Shown here piece after piece: positions 22,825 through 30,547 of a stretch of DNA of 38,830 bases. Source of the DNA: an uncultured Patescibacteria group bacterium (lineage in GTDB: Bacteria; Patescibacteriota; Microgenomatia; UBA10105; UBA927). The stretch is from the NCBI GenBank assembly GCA_937921305.1, contig CAKZSU010000003.1, positions 1 to 38,830 on the forward strand, given 5' to 3'. The notes under the pieces were generated by a model. That model was not told the DNA's origin. It made no database searches and was given only the letters and a program-made list of their open reading frames with translations. The first letter of the stretch is position 1, and every line of letters begins with the position of its first letter. The translations under genes and the position numbers were made by a program.

Positions 22825-22988
22825 AGAATAAAAAATGCCGCGATACGCGGCGTTTCCTCCTTCGTATCTTCTTTTTATCACCCGCTTCCTACCTTAATTT
22901 TATTTTTAAATTTTAAGGAAAGAAGATAAAGGAAGCGTGATAAGATTTTATCTTATCTATTGTATCAAAGAGTAAACGCTAACGTCAA
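22825..22988 (-). promoter_or_regulatory. rpsB promoter and structured 5' leader
   Basis: On the minus strand: -35 TTGACG (22988-22983, inside the end of the upstream gene), 18-bp spacer, and an extended -10 TGA-TACAAT (22967-22959). The predicted start is near 22952. An 8-bp inverted repeat GATAAGAT/ATCTTATC (22957-22939) overlaps that start. The leader then contains CGCTTCCT (22937-22930) pairing with AGGAAGCG (22890-22883), enclosing CCTTAA/TTAAGG. A GAAGGAGG ribosome-binding sequence follows, then a GCCGCG-TAT-CGCGGC hairpin (22851-22837) with a T-run (22835-22830) just before the ATG. The last hairpin resembles an intrinsic terminator. S2 autoregulation is known in other bacteria; here it is inference. 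Confidence 0.6.
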
Positions 22989-23567
22989 TGGAGGAGATTC
23001 TTGTTCGATAAATTTTTGATAATGCGATTCGATCTGATTTATAAAATATTTCACGCGTTGCGCCCATGTTGGTGATGTCGCGTATCGTTTTCCAATTTGT
23101 TCTACCGTGAGGAATCCTTTATTGAGGTAGTGCTCCCGCAATCCTTTTGAGACACTTTCAATACCATGGTCCCAATTTTGGAATCGTATACCCGGTGAAT
23201 CTGGAGTGTAGACGCCCCACCCCCATGCGTTATAAGAACTTTGAGGGATACGTTTTCCAAACGATGATTCGAGTCCGGCGATCGCTGGAAGTAGCTTCCA
23301 ATCAAGGTTATACGTGTCCGCGTGTCGAACAAAATTTTCCGCAAATGGCTCCAATGGAGATTTTCGTAATGAAAGATAGTGACGAAGCGCCTCAACCCGT
23401 TTATCTGGTTGTTTTTCATTGTGTTTTTTTTGCGTTGAAGACTCAATGAAAAGGGAAAGTTTTGCGGTTTGACCTGCTTCAGGCGTTTTCACATTTGCAT
23501 GGTTTGCGCATATGGGGCAGAAAAAAAGAACTATAAGAAGCGCTGCGCTTGTAAGGGTTTTTTCCAT
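22965..23567 (-). CDS. Secreted lysozyme/glucosaminidase-like protein, paralogue 1
   Basis: A 200-residue protein with an N-terminal signal peptide (hydrophobic residues about 6-21). The catalytic-looking core WKLLPAIAGLESSFGKRIP (about residues 95-113, with the glutamate of GLESSFG) is followed by SYNAWGWGVYT and WDHGIESVSKGL. This is the layout of GH73/Bax-like or lysozyme-like peptidoglycan hydrolases. It is clearly related to the gene 150 bp upstream. Its ATG is in the loop of a 10-bp hairpin. It lies upstream of rpsB, whose -35 is inside its 3' end. Confidence 0.8.
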   Translation of the reverse strand: MEKTLTSAALLIVLFFCPICANHANVKTPEAGQTAKLSLFIESSTQKKHNEKQPDKRVEALRHYLSLRKSPLEPFAENFVRHADTYNLDWKLLPAIAGLESSFGKRIPQSSYNAWGWGVYTPDSPGIRFQNWDHGIESVSKGLREHYLNKGFLTVEQIGKRYATSPTWAQRVKYFINQIESHYQKFIEQESPPLTLAFTL

Positions 23568-23578
23568 AAAAAAACCCT
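23554..23578 (-). promoter_or_regulatory. Hairpin with the start codon in its loop
   Basis: AGGGTTTTTT pairs with AAAAAACCCT as a perfect 10-bp stem (23554-23563 with 23569-23578). The five loop bases 23564-23568 hold the ATG of the lysozyme-like gene, and the 5' arm carries AGGG, the only Shine-Dalgarno-like sequence. Translation could be sensitive to this fold. Chance in an AT-rich region cannot be excluded. Confidence 0.45.
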
Positions 23579-23721
23579 AAAGCAGACATCGAATTCTACC
23601 TTAGGATCTGGAAAGGATTATATAATACTTTTATAAGCCTGTCAAGTACTATGGGATATAATAGTTAAAAACTATATCAAAAAAGATTATTAGAGATTAT
23701 AGCGGTGTACAGAGGAAGAGA

Positions 23722-24333
23722 TTAATAAATGCTTTGTTGGAAGGTTTCAACGCATTTGCTCCATGAGTGTCCTTTTTCTACCGATGGCGGGGCGTAGATA
23801 GCTCCGATCTCTCGCAAGGTATAAATTCCTCTGTCGATGTATCGTTCTTTTAAGTATCGTGATACCCATTCGATAGCATGTTCCCAATTGTTAAACACTT
23901 TTCCGCTTTGCATGCCGGTGTAAATCGCTATCCCCCACGCGTTGTAGGAATTTGGGGGCATTCGTTTTCCAAGATTGGATTCACACATGGCAATGGAGAC
24001 CACAAGGCGGAAATCAATACCATTTTTATCGGCTTCTTCGACGATTTTTGAAGCATAAGGTATTAACGGGGAATCATGTTGTTTCAGAAATTCTTCAAGC
24101 AGTTTCGTTCGAGCGTCAGCGGCGACAATTTTTGCGCCCAATACTTGTGAAGTTTGATATGACGCGTTAATCGATGATACAGCTCTATCGGCAAGCGGCG
24201 AAAGGAAGAGTGAATTGTCTGCAACTCCTGTTCTTGATGAGGAAAGAGAGTAAAGAAGGAAGATATTCGAAAAGAGAAGAATTGACGCTATGGGAAACCA
24301 TGTTAATGGCAATAAGATTTTTTTTCCGATCAT
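23722..24333 (-). CDS. Secreted lysozyme/glucosaminidase-like protein, paralogue 2
   Basis: A 203-residue protein with an N-terminal membrane anchor or signal (about residues 8-31, LPLTWFPIASILLFSNIFLL). The core FRLVVSIAMCESNLGKRMP with a glutamate in the CESNLG turn is followed by SYNAWGIAIYT and WEHAIEWVSRYL. It aligns along its length with the neighbour at 22965-23567, so a tandem duplication is likely. A -35-like TTGACG lies upstream. Its role is probably wall remodelling at division or during attachment; I cannot tell which. Confidence 0.78.
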   Translation of the reverse strand: MIGKKILLPLTWFPIASILLFSNIFLLYSLSSSRTGVADNSLFLSPLADRAVSSINASYQTSQVLGAKIVAADARTKLLEEFLKQHDSPLIPYASKIVEEADKNGIDFRLVVSIAMCESNLGKRMPPNSYNAWGIAIYTGMQSGKVFNNWEHAIEWVSRYLKERYIDRGIYTLREIGAIYAPPSVEKGHSWSKCVETFQQSIY

Positions 24334-24460
24334 ACGGTCTTATGAATCATCCTTGCAGATTTTCTTATTTTCGTCAAGGATTTATAGTGTGATTAATTTA
24401 TTAAACACACTACTTGTAAATAATGAATATTCCCGAAATTTTCGCTATAATGCAGGAGAT

Positions 24461-24532
24461 GCCTCTGTAGCTCAATGGATAGAGCGCTTGTCTTCGGAAC
24501 AAGTGATGTGGGTTCGATTCCCTCCAGAGGCG
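24461..24532 (+). tRNA. trnR-UCG: tRNA-Arg (anticodon TCG)
   Basis: Acceptor GCCTCTG/CAGAGGC, D-arm GCTCAATGGATAGAGC, anticodon stem CTTGT/ACAAG with loop CTTCGGA, T-arm with TTCGATT, discriminator G. CCA is not encoded. One T-stem pair (T-T) is mismatched. A TATAAT at about 24446-24451 can drive it. Confidence 0.95.
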
Positions 24533-24540
24533 CAACGATT

Positions 24541-24613
24541 GGGTTGCTAGCTCAACTGGTAGAGCATCTCGCTCTTAACGAGACGGTTCAGGGTTCGAGT
24601 CCCTGGCAACTCA
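24541..24613 (+). tRNA. trnK-CUU: tRNA-Lys (anticodon CTT)
   Basis: Acceptor GGGTTGC/GCAACTC (one G-T pair), D-arm GCTCAACTGGTAGAGC, anticodon stem TCTCG/CGAGA with loop CTCTTAA, T-arm CAGGG-TTCGAGT-CCCTG, discriminator A. CCA is not encoded. It starts 8 nt after tRNA-Arg and is probably cotranscribed with it. Confidence 0.95.
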
Positions 24614-26039
24614 CAAGATTACTAAAAATATTCGTGTTTGCATTTCTTGGAATACTTCCCTTTTCTCCTATCGCGATGGTGATTTCTCTTGTGATTCTGT
24701 GTGGCGTTTCTTTTGTTTCGAATGTCATGTTTGCTCGATTGTTTGGCGCGATTCCCAATCATGATTCATTTCTTATATCAGCATTGATTTTGTTTTTTAT
24801 TCTTGATCCTCCAAGGAATGCGACTGATGTGATCATTCTTGCGATCGCGAGCGTTCTTGCTATGGCGTCAAAATTTGTGATTGCTATTCGAAAGACGCAC
24901 ATCGCGAACCTCATCGCTATCTCGTTAGTCATTCTTGGGGCATTCGGGGTTGGCAACGCGATATGGTTGGCAGGAAGCGCTGTATTGCTTCCATTCTTCG
25001 CGTTGTTTGATTTGCTTTTGGTAAGGAAAATACAACGGATTGATATGGTGATAACATTTCTCTGTTTCGCGCTTCTTATCAAAGTATTGACCTATGCGGG
25101 GAAAAACGCGTTTTCTCCTGAATTGCTGACAGAATTTTTTCTTTCGTGGCCGGTGATATTTTTTGGCACGATTATACTCACTGAACCGTTAACGACGCCG
25201 GGAAGGCGACATGAGAGGATAGCGTATGGCGCGTTTGTTGGCGTTTTTTGGGATCGCAGGTTTCTTTTGGACCATTTTTTGCTTCTCCAGAGCTTGCGCT
25301 TGTGATGGGGAATGTTGTTTCTTTTCTTATGGCAAACATTGTTATTACGTTTAAAAAACCAATCAAAAATCGGAAGCGACCTGCATGAATATATCTTTGA
25401 TCGTTCGAGATCATTTCAATTTCTTCCGGGGCAATATATGGAATGGCCTCCATGCGTTGCATTTGACGCGCGGGGTAATCGGCGATATTTGAGTTTGGCA
25501 TCTTTTCCTACGGAAGAGACGATATGTTTTGCTGTGAAGATTCCATCGTTTCGTCCAAGCGCATTTAAGCGGCGATTGATGAATATGGGTGTTTGCGATG
25601 TCATTGTGGCACATCATCTGCCTGGAGATTTTTTCTGCCAAGCGATGCGAAAACAAAGCTTGGATTTATCGCTGGAGGTATCGGAATCACGCCATTTCGA
25701 AACATAGTAAAGTATCTGATTGACACTCATCAGTCGCGGAATATCGTGTTGTTTCATATTGCAAACTCTCCAGAGGAATTCGCGCATCGAGATGTGTTTG
25801 ATCAAGCAAAAATATATGGCGTTGAGACGATTTATTCCATTACCGATGAACAATATGTGGGTGATTGGCAGGAGAAACGAGGAAGGCTCGACAAGATCAT
25901 GATTCAGACGCAATGTCCTGATTATAACAAAAGACTATGGTATGTGTCTGGACCGCATAACATGATCGATGCCAGCGTTGCTGTCTTGAAATCTCTTGGC
26001 GTTCGACGGATTATGAAAGATTACTTTCCAGGGTACTAA
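24614..26039 (+). pseudogene. Broken NqrB/RnfD-like membrane flavoprotein fused to a ferredoxin-reductase domain
   Basis: Three reading frames together encode one recognisable protein. The N-terminal part is a polytopic membrane domain of the NqrB/RnfD type (ILPFSPIAMVISL through LTEPLTTPGRRHERIAYGAF). Then comes an FNR-like flavin domain (FLPGQYMEW, RRYLSLAS) and an NAD-binding domain (FIAGGIGITPFRN, WYVSGPHNMI, ending DYFPGY). The frame breaks at a T6 run (about 25242-25247), an A5 run (about 25366-25370) and a T6 run (about 25631-25636). Adding one T, removing one A and adding one T restores a continuous protein. The 5' end is also cut, since no good start lies between tRNA-Lys and the first membrane helix. 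Either a decaying gene or sequencing error. Confidence 0.8.
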
Positions 26040-26042
26040 TCA

Positions 26043-27707
26043 CTAGATGAGTTCGTCTTTTTTGCTTCGAATAAATCGAAACCACTCTTCAAGGAATTCA
26101 AAGATCACTTTCAACGGTGCTTCAAGAATAAAATCAAATACAAACATGAGGACATTTAATTTCGCGATTTCTCCGGAAAGCGTTCGTCCAACGCTTAAAA
26201 TCGGGATAAAAAAGAAATCGATGATCGGTGTTAGCACGCCTGTTCGCTCCACCACTTGATACTCTTTTGCTGATGATCGAATGCGGTAGGCGAAGAAGCT
26301 GACTAGTGTAACAAAAAAGATAAAGATTAATTGACTTGCGATATTAAAGTGGAGTTGGGTAAGAACAAAAGAAATGAGTCCGAAAGAAAGAAGAAACGCG
26401 AGGATATAGAGAATCGTGAATGCAGCGTTCATTGTCGGTTTTTTTATGACTGATTGTTGATCGATGCCGTCTGTCGCGTTCTTAAACCCGTCAAAGTCGT
26501 ATATGATTGTTTTTATTTTTTGTATGAGTTTTTTTGTGTTCTCTTCTCTCGGTATCTGAATGAATCCAGCGATCAGAAATAATAAGAAAGGCGGGAAAAG
26601 CACATTGATGCCAAGCGCAAGATAATCAATTCTTTTTGCGATGAGGAGATCTACCGGCGCTTCAAGCGCGAGAGCAAACAGCATTTTTGTTAAAAAGATA
26701 TAGATAATGCTTCGAATGACCATTCGCCGAATTTTTGTTCCCGTTTCTTGATATCGTTTCTTGGCTAAATCATGAAGGACGCGTTCAAATGACGATTCGT
26801 GTTCAATAATACCTCGCGCGTTCTTTCCTTGTTCAAGAAGAAAGTCTCTGAGAAGGAGAAATTGTGGATTATATTTTCGGACATATCGAAATAACTGATC
26901 GCTCAAAGGGTGTTTCAAAGCTTTTTGAATCATGACAATGTTGCTGAATAATTCTTCAATTTCTTGGGAGACCGTATGTGTGTTGGCGGATAACCATGAT
27001 GGTTGTAAAAATCTTATAAGATGAAAGGTGATCAGCGGGTCGTCTGACTGCGCGTACGCTCTTTCCACCGCTATGTAAAGCAGGATGTTCTTTGTTTTTT
27101 CATCAACCTGAGGAATCGTTGTTCGCGATTCTATCGCTTGAAAGTAAAAATTATTTAATGCCTCTCGTTTTTTCGCTGTAATGATTACTTCTTCAATTTC
27201 GGAAGCCAAGAGTCCTAGCAATGTTTCCCATGACACATGGTGGACGCGATTCTTTTTCTGAAATAATCCTTGTTTTACAATAAGATATTTATCAATGATG
27301 CGCTGTACGGTTGTAACAACAGAATCATCAATTTCGCTTGAATCAATATATCGCGCCCACAGAAGTTCTACGATAAGGTTTTCTCCAATGACATTCGTAT
27401 TTTCCCCAAGAAGCAATCGTCGTTTAATAATTCGTTCTATTGCCGCTCGACGAATGAGATGTTCTGCTTTAAATTCAATCGCGTTTCTCGCTTTTTCGTA
27501 CAACGCAGCGAGCAACGACACTGTTCTGCTTACTTGATATTTTGTTTCGTCTCTATAGATATGCGCGTCTTCTTCAAATATTCGCAACAATGCGTCAACG
27601 ATAGGAGCAATAATATGTTTCGCTTCTTCTTGTTTTTCGGTGTGGTGAGCATGAGGGTGATGAGACGATGATTCGTGATGTTTTTCTTCTGTATGTCCCT
27701 GGCTCAT
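26043..27707 (-). CDS. Large membrane protein with His-rich N-terminus, unknown function
   Basis: A 554-residue protein. Residues 4-27 are rich in His, Glu and Ser (HHESSSHHPHAHHTEKQEE), a likely metal-binding or disordered tail. Residues about 30-330 form a soluble helical region. The C-terminal 200 residues hold about five hydrophobic segments (around residues 340, 365-390, 430-455, 460-482 and 500). I recall similar proteins annotated only as hypothetical in CPR genomes and assign no function. It meets the broken flavoprotein tail-to-tail with 3 bp between. A TATACT lies about 13 nt before the ATG. Confidence 0.75.
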   Translation of the reverse strand: MSQGHTEEKHHESSSHHPHAHHTEKQEEAKHIIAPIVDALLRIFEEDAHIYRDETKYQVSRTVSLLAALYEKARNAIEFKAEHLIRRAAIERIIKRRLLLGENTNVIGENLIVELLWARYIDSSEIDDSVVTTVQRIIDKYLIVKQGLFQKKNRVHHVSWETLLGLLASEIEEVIITAKKREALNNFYFQAIESRTTIPQVDEKTKNILLYIAVERAYAQSDDPLITFHLIRFLQPSWLSANTHTVSQEIEELFSNIVMIQKALKHPLSDQLFRYVRKYNPQFLLLRDFLLEQGKNARGIIEHESSFERVLHDLAKKRYQETGTKIRRMVIRSIIYIFLTKMLFALALEAPVDLLIAKRIDYLALGINVLFPPFLLFLIAGFIQIPREENTKKLIQKIKTIIYDFDGFKNATDGIDQQSVIKKPTMNAAFTILYILAFLLSFGLISFVLTQLHFNIASQLIFIFFVTLVSFFAYRIRSSAKEYQVVERTGVLTPIIDFFFIPILSVGRTLSGEIAKLNVLMFVFDFILEAPLKVIFEFLEEWFRFIRSKKDELI

Positions 27708-27733
27708 AAGAATAAAGACGAGTATACCATGTT

Positions 27734-28105
27734 TTATGATTCGGGAGAAAGATAGCCTTGTATTTTTTCTATTAGGATTTTTATATCCATTTCTGTTTTT
27801 ATGAAGTAATCACAGGCGCCGCATTCTAGGGCCATCTGTTTTTCTGAATCAAGGTTTGTCAAAATAATAATTGGGATATTTCGCCAGTGTTCATTTCGTC
27901 TTATCTGCTCTATTACATCAAATCCATTCATTTTTCCCGGGAGCATAATATCAAGAAGAATCATGTTAATAGATTTTAGTGAAAGGATTTCTATTGCTTT
28001 TGATCCTGTTGTTACAGTTTCCACAACATATCCATGCTTTTCAAGGGCGTTTTTATAAATTGCTTGAAGCGTTGGATCGTCTTCGACGATAAGAATGAAT
28101 GCCAT
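27734..28105 (-). CDS. Single-domain response regulator (receiver)
   Basis: A 123-residue CheY-like receiver with no output domain. The acidic pocket is VEDD near residues 7-10 and the phospho-acceptor is the Asp of LLDIMLPG (about residue 52). A switch Thr lies in IILTN and a C-terminal Lys in YFIKTE. No histidine kinase is in the window. The promoter is well formed (see 28116-28144), giving a 5' leader of only about 3 nt. It lies just downstream of the HD-like gene but probably has its own transcript. Confidence 0.93.
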   Translation of the reverse strand: MAFILIVEDDPTLQAIYKNALEKHGYVVETVTTGSKAIEILSLKSINMILLDIMLPGKMNGFDVIEQIRRNEHWRNIPIIILTNLDSEKQMALECGACDYFIKTEMDIKILIEKIQGYLSPES

Positions 28106-28115
28106 ATATGGTTAT

Positions 28116-28144
28116 AGTATATAGGAAATATTCATGATGTGTAA
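28116..28144 (-). promoter_or_regulatory. Promoter of the response regulator gene
   Basis: -35 TTACAC (28144-28139), exactly 17 bp, -10 TATACT (28121-28116), then 10 nt to the ATG at 28105. This is one of the best-formed sigma-70-like promoters in the window. The predicted leader is about 3 nt with no Shine-Dalgarno. Confidence 0.6.
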
Positions 28145-28171
28145 GAGACGCATGGTTTGTTAGTGTTCTTT

Positions 28172-30220
28172 TTAAATAGGTGTAAATAAATAGTCAATCT
28201 GACAATGTCTTTCTGCAATTCTTTTTGCTTTTCGCGGATCAAGATTTGTTCCATAGTATGTTTTATACGGAACAGTTTTTGGATTTTCTCTTGTATCGAA
28301 TAATTGATAATATGCTGAAAGATTCTTTAAATCTACGGCAAATCTTTCTTGAAGTTCTTTAAGTACATTTCGCATCATGGCCTTAAATAAAAGAACTTCA
28401 CGCATGGAGTATAGTTCAAATTCATAGCGTGTTGTTTTATCGCGTTCAGGCGAGAAAAGCGGAGAGAGTTCCAGAGTGATTCTCGGTCTATCTTCTCGTT
28501 TTGGTTTTCCCGACACTCTTCGATAGAGTTCCTGTCTCGTTTCCTCTAGTCTTATTAGACTCTTTTGATAGAGAGTGTTTGCTTCTGGGTGACAAGACAG
28601 CGCTTCTTGTATGATACGTAGAGTATTTTTTGGAGAGTCGTTAGTGACGCTGATTGGAATGCTATATTTTCCTGCCAGTTTTTTCCCTATAACAATAGCT
28701 TCTTGAAGAAAGAATCCGTCAATTTGTTCTATTGTTTGTTTATTTGGTCTCATAAGTAATGGAATAATTTCTTTAAAGGTAATTGCGTAAAGTATTGCAG
28801 AATCTTTTGACACTTCTCGAAGATAAGGATCTACTTCTTCTGCCATATCGAATAATTCAAATATACTTCGTCTCGTGTCAGAATCAAGTGATGGAGGAAG
28901 ATTTGCTTCTTGACGGGAGATGAAGAGTGTTAATTGTGAAAGATCTTGTTCTCCTTCAAATCCATGTTCTTGGGCATATGTATGCATTTCTTGAATATCT
29001 CCTCCAAACAATAGCCGATGTTGACTATATTGTGTCATAAGTTTTCTTATTACCGCATGAAATCCTGGTGATAAAAATTCTGTTCGATCTGCTCGAAGCG
29101 CAACCATCGACATTTCTTGAAGCGCCATAAATGATTCATGATCCATATCAATTATTCCATGTGACGTTATTGGGAAAATAGATTCATTGCTTTGAGAAAG
29201 GATTTGTAAGCGATCTCCATACTCTTCTTCAAAGTCTGGATCGAGCCCAAATGTGGTATCTGCAAGAGGACTGGCATATCCTTCAGATTTTTTCTCGTTT
29301 GCATAAAATGTTTCTAATTCATATCGATAAAGAGCAAATATCTGTCGATATGATATGGTTCTTCTATCAACTGTTCCGTTTTTATATCGCTTATAGAGCG
29401 ACTCGATTGGTTCATCTTGTCGGGCTGGTTCAGTGCTTGTAATCGCTTGTTCGTATGTTTTTCGTTTTTCATCATGCCCCATACACATGAATGCGAATGC
29501 CGTGATTTGTTTTTTTGCTTCACTTTCTGTAATTCCTCTTGCTTTTGCATACTCTGGAACAAGTGTTAATAAAATAATTATCGCTTCCAGTTCATGTCCA
29601 ACTTTGACATGATACGGCAATTTTCCTTGTTGTTCTCGTAGGGTATTTCTTTGATATCGAAGAATTTGCGCTACATCGTGCCATTCAGGAAAAAGATATA
29701 ATCCATCAAGCCATTGTTGTGTATGTTTTGTTCGAAGATTGTCGATCATGACGATTTGATCATCAATATATCGTTCAACGCGTCGAAAATGATCTCTTCC
29801 GTGGTCAGACCAGAGATTGTTTTCCGCGCTTATGGTTCGGAAGAGTCCAAATCGACTTAAATTTCCATCAGGAAGCATAAGTAGATCTTCTTTGAAGCTA
29901 TTCGCTCCTCGTTTTGCCAATTCAATAGATGATGCGAACCAAATATCAGATTCTCGTATCCCTATCGGTGATGTGTATCCTTTTTCTCTTTTTCTTCTTA
30001 TAGCTTGTGAAACACGGAGGGCACCAAGAAAAAATAGTTGTTTTTCTGTAAGTTTTTCTTCAGGGAGTTTTTTAAGATATTGCAGAGTATTCATTGGATC
30101 CTCACTGAAAGCAATTTCGATGATACTCATTTTTTCAACAGTAGAGAGTTCTGTAGTTGAGGACAAAAATTCTCTTTCTTGAATGAAAATCAATTCTTTT
30201 CTCAAGTATTCTGGATTCAT
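28172..30220 (-). CDS. Large HD-superfamily-like protein of unknown function
   Basis: A protein of about 682 residues with a spaced set of histidine/aspartate motifs that fits the HD phosphohydrolase fold (numbered from the longer start at 30241): DHGRDHFRRV (H147/H151), EWHDV (H188-D189), VGHELEA (H216) and GHDEKR (H256-D257). HD enzymes act on nucleotides or cyclic dinucleotides. The rest of the protein is helical and unplaced, with a basic tail (RKAKRIAERHC). I prefer ATG 30220 (MNPEYLRKEL), because a TATACT just upstream would start transcription inside the 7 codons before it. The response regulator gene follows after 66 bp. Confidence 0.65.
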   Translation of the reverse strand: MNPEYLRKELIFIQEREFLSSTTELSTVEKMSIIEIAFSEDPMNTLQYLKKLPEEKLTEKQLFFLGALRVSQAIRRKREKGYTSPIGIRESDIWFASSIELAKRGANSFKEDLLMLPDGNLSRFGLFRTISAENNLWSDHGRDHFRRVERYIDDQIVMIDNLRTKHTQQWLDGLYLFPEWHDVAQILRYQRNTLREQQGKLPYHVKVGHELEAIIILLTLVPEYAKARGITESEAKKQITAFAFMCMGHDEKRKTYEQAITSTEPARQDEPIESLYKRYKNGTVDRRTISYRQIFALYRYELETFYANEKKSEGYASPLADTTFGLDPDFEEEYGDRLQILSQSNESIFPITSHGIIDMDHESFMALQEMSMVALRADRTEFLSPGFHAVIRKLMTQYSQHRLLFGGDIQEMHTYAQEHGFEGEQDLSQLTLFISRQEANLPPSLDSDTRRSIFELFDMAEEVDPYLREVSKDSAILYAITFKEIIPLLMRPNKQTIEQIDGFFLQEAIVIGKKLAGKYSIPISVTNDSPKNTLRIIQEALSCHPEANTLYQKSLIRLEETRQELYRRVSGKPKREDRPRITLELSPLFSPERDKTTRYEFELYSMREVLLFKAMMRNVLKELQERFAVDLKNLSAYYQLFDTRENPKTVPYKTYYGTNLDPRKAKRIAERHCQIDYLFTPI

Positions 30221-30241
30221 AATATAAAAAAAGAAGGACAT

Positions 30242-30547
30242 ATAGTATAGCCCTTCATGTTTCTTTATTATTTCCCTAAAAATTGCATATTATTATACCA
30301 TTTTTTTTATATTTTTCAATACTTTTGAAAAAAGATTGATATTTAATGAAATAGGCTTTTATCGTATTAGTTTCTTTAATTGTATTTTTAGAATCTTTTA
30401 AAGATGATCTTTTAAAGAAAAAAGATAGATTTTCAAATTTCACTCGTTACTCCAAAAGTGTTTTCTGACGGTGATGGCATATAAATCAATATCTTGCTTT
30501 TTGTGTTTGGTCGTTTAGAATAAAATTAGAATTATCATCCTATATAT
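30242..30547. other. AT-rich divergent intergenic region
   Basis: A 306-bp gap between the HD-like gene (minus) and the CPBP protease (plus). It holds a minus TATACT close to the HD-like start. It also holds a pair of identical 12-bp direct repeats (ATCTTTTAAAGA at 30393-30404 and 30407-30418) and several AT-rich -10-like boxes before the CPBP start. No open frame or RNA gene is recognisable. Confidence 0.6.
30393..30418. repeat. Two 12-bp direct repeats with a 14-bp period
   Basis: ATCTTTTAAAGA occurs twice, separated by TG. Each copy is itself nearly palindromic (TCTTT-T-AAAGA). This is the usual look of a tandem operator, here about 130-155 bp before the CPBP gene and 175-200 bp before the HD-like gene. 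Confidence 0.5.

Noticed and set aside
22825-22881. GTG 22881 start for rpsB
   Set aside because: It lies in the structured leader and the family N-terminus begins at 22824.
22939-22957. 8-bp inverted repeat as a terminator of the lysozyme-like gene
   Set aside because: No T-run follows it on the minus strand; it overlaps the predicted rpsB start site instead.
24475-24613. Protein-coding start for the NqrB-like gene at 24475
   Set aside because: This part of the frame runs through tRNA-Arg and tRNA-Lys.
25366-25388. A separate flavin-domain gene starting at ATG 25385
   Set aside because: That frame soon stops and lacks flavin motifs; the flavin domain is read in another frame and joins the membrane part.
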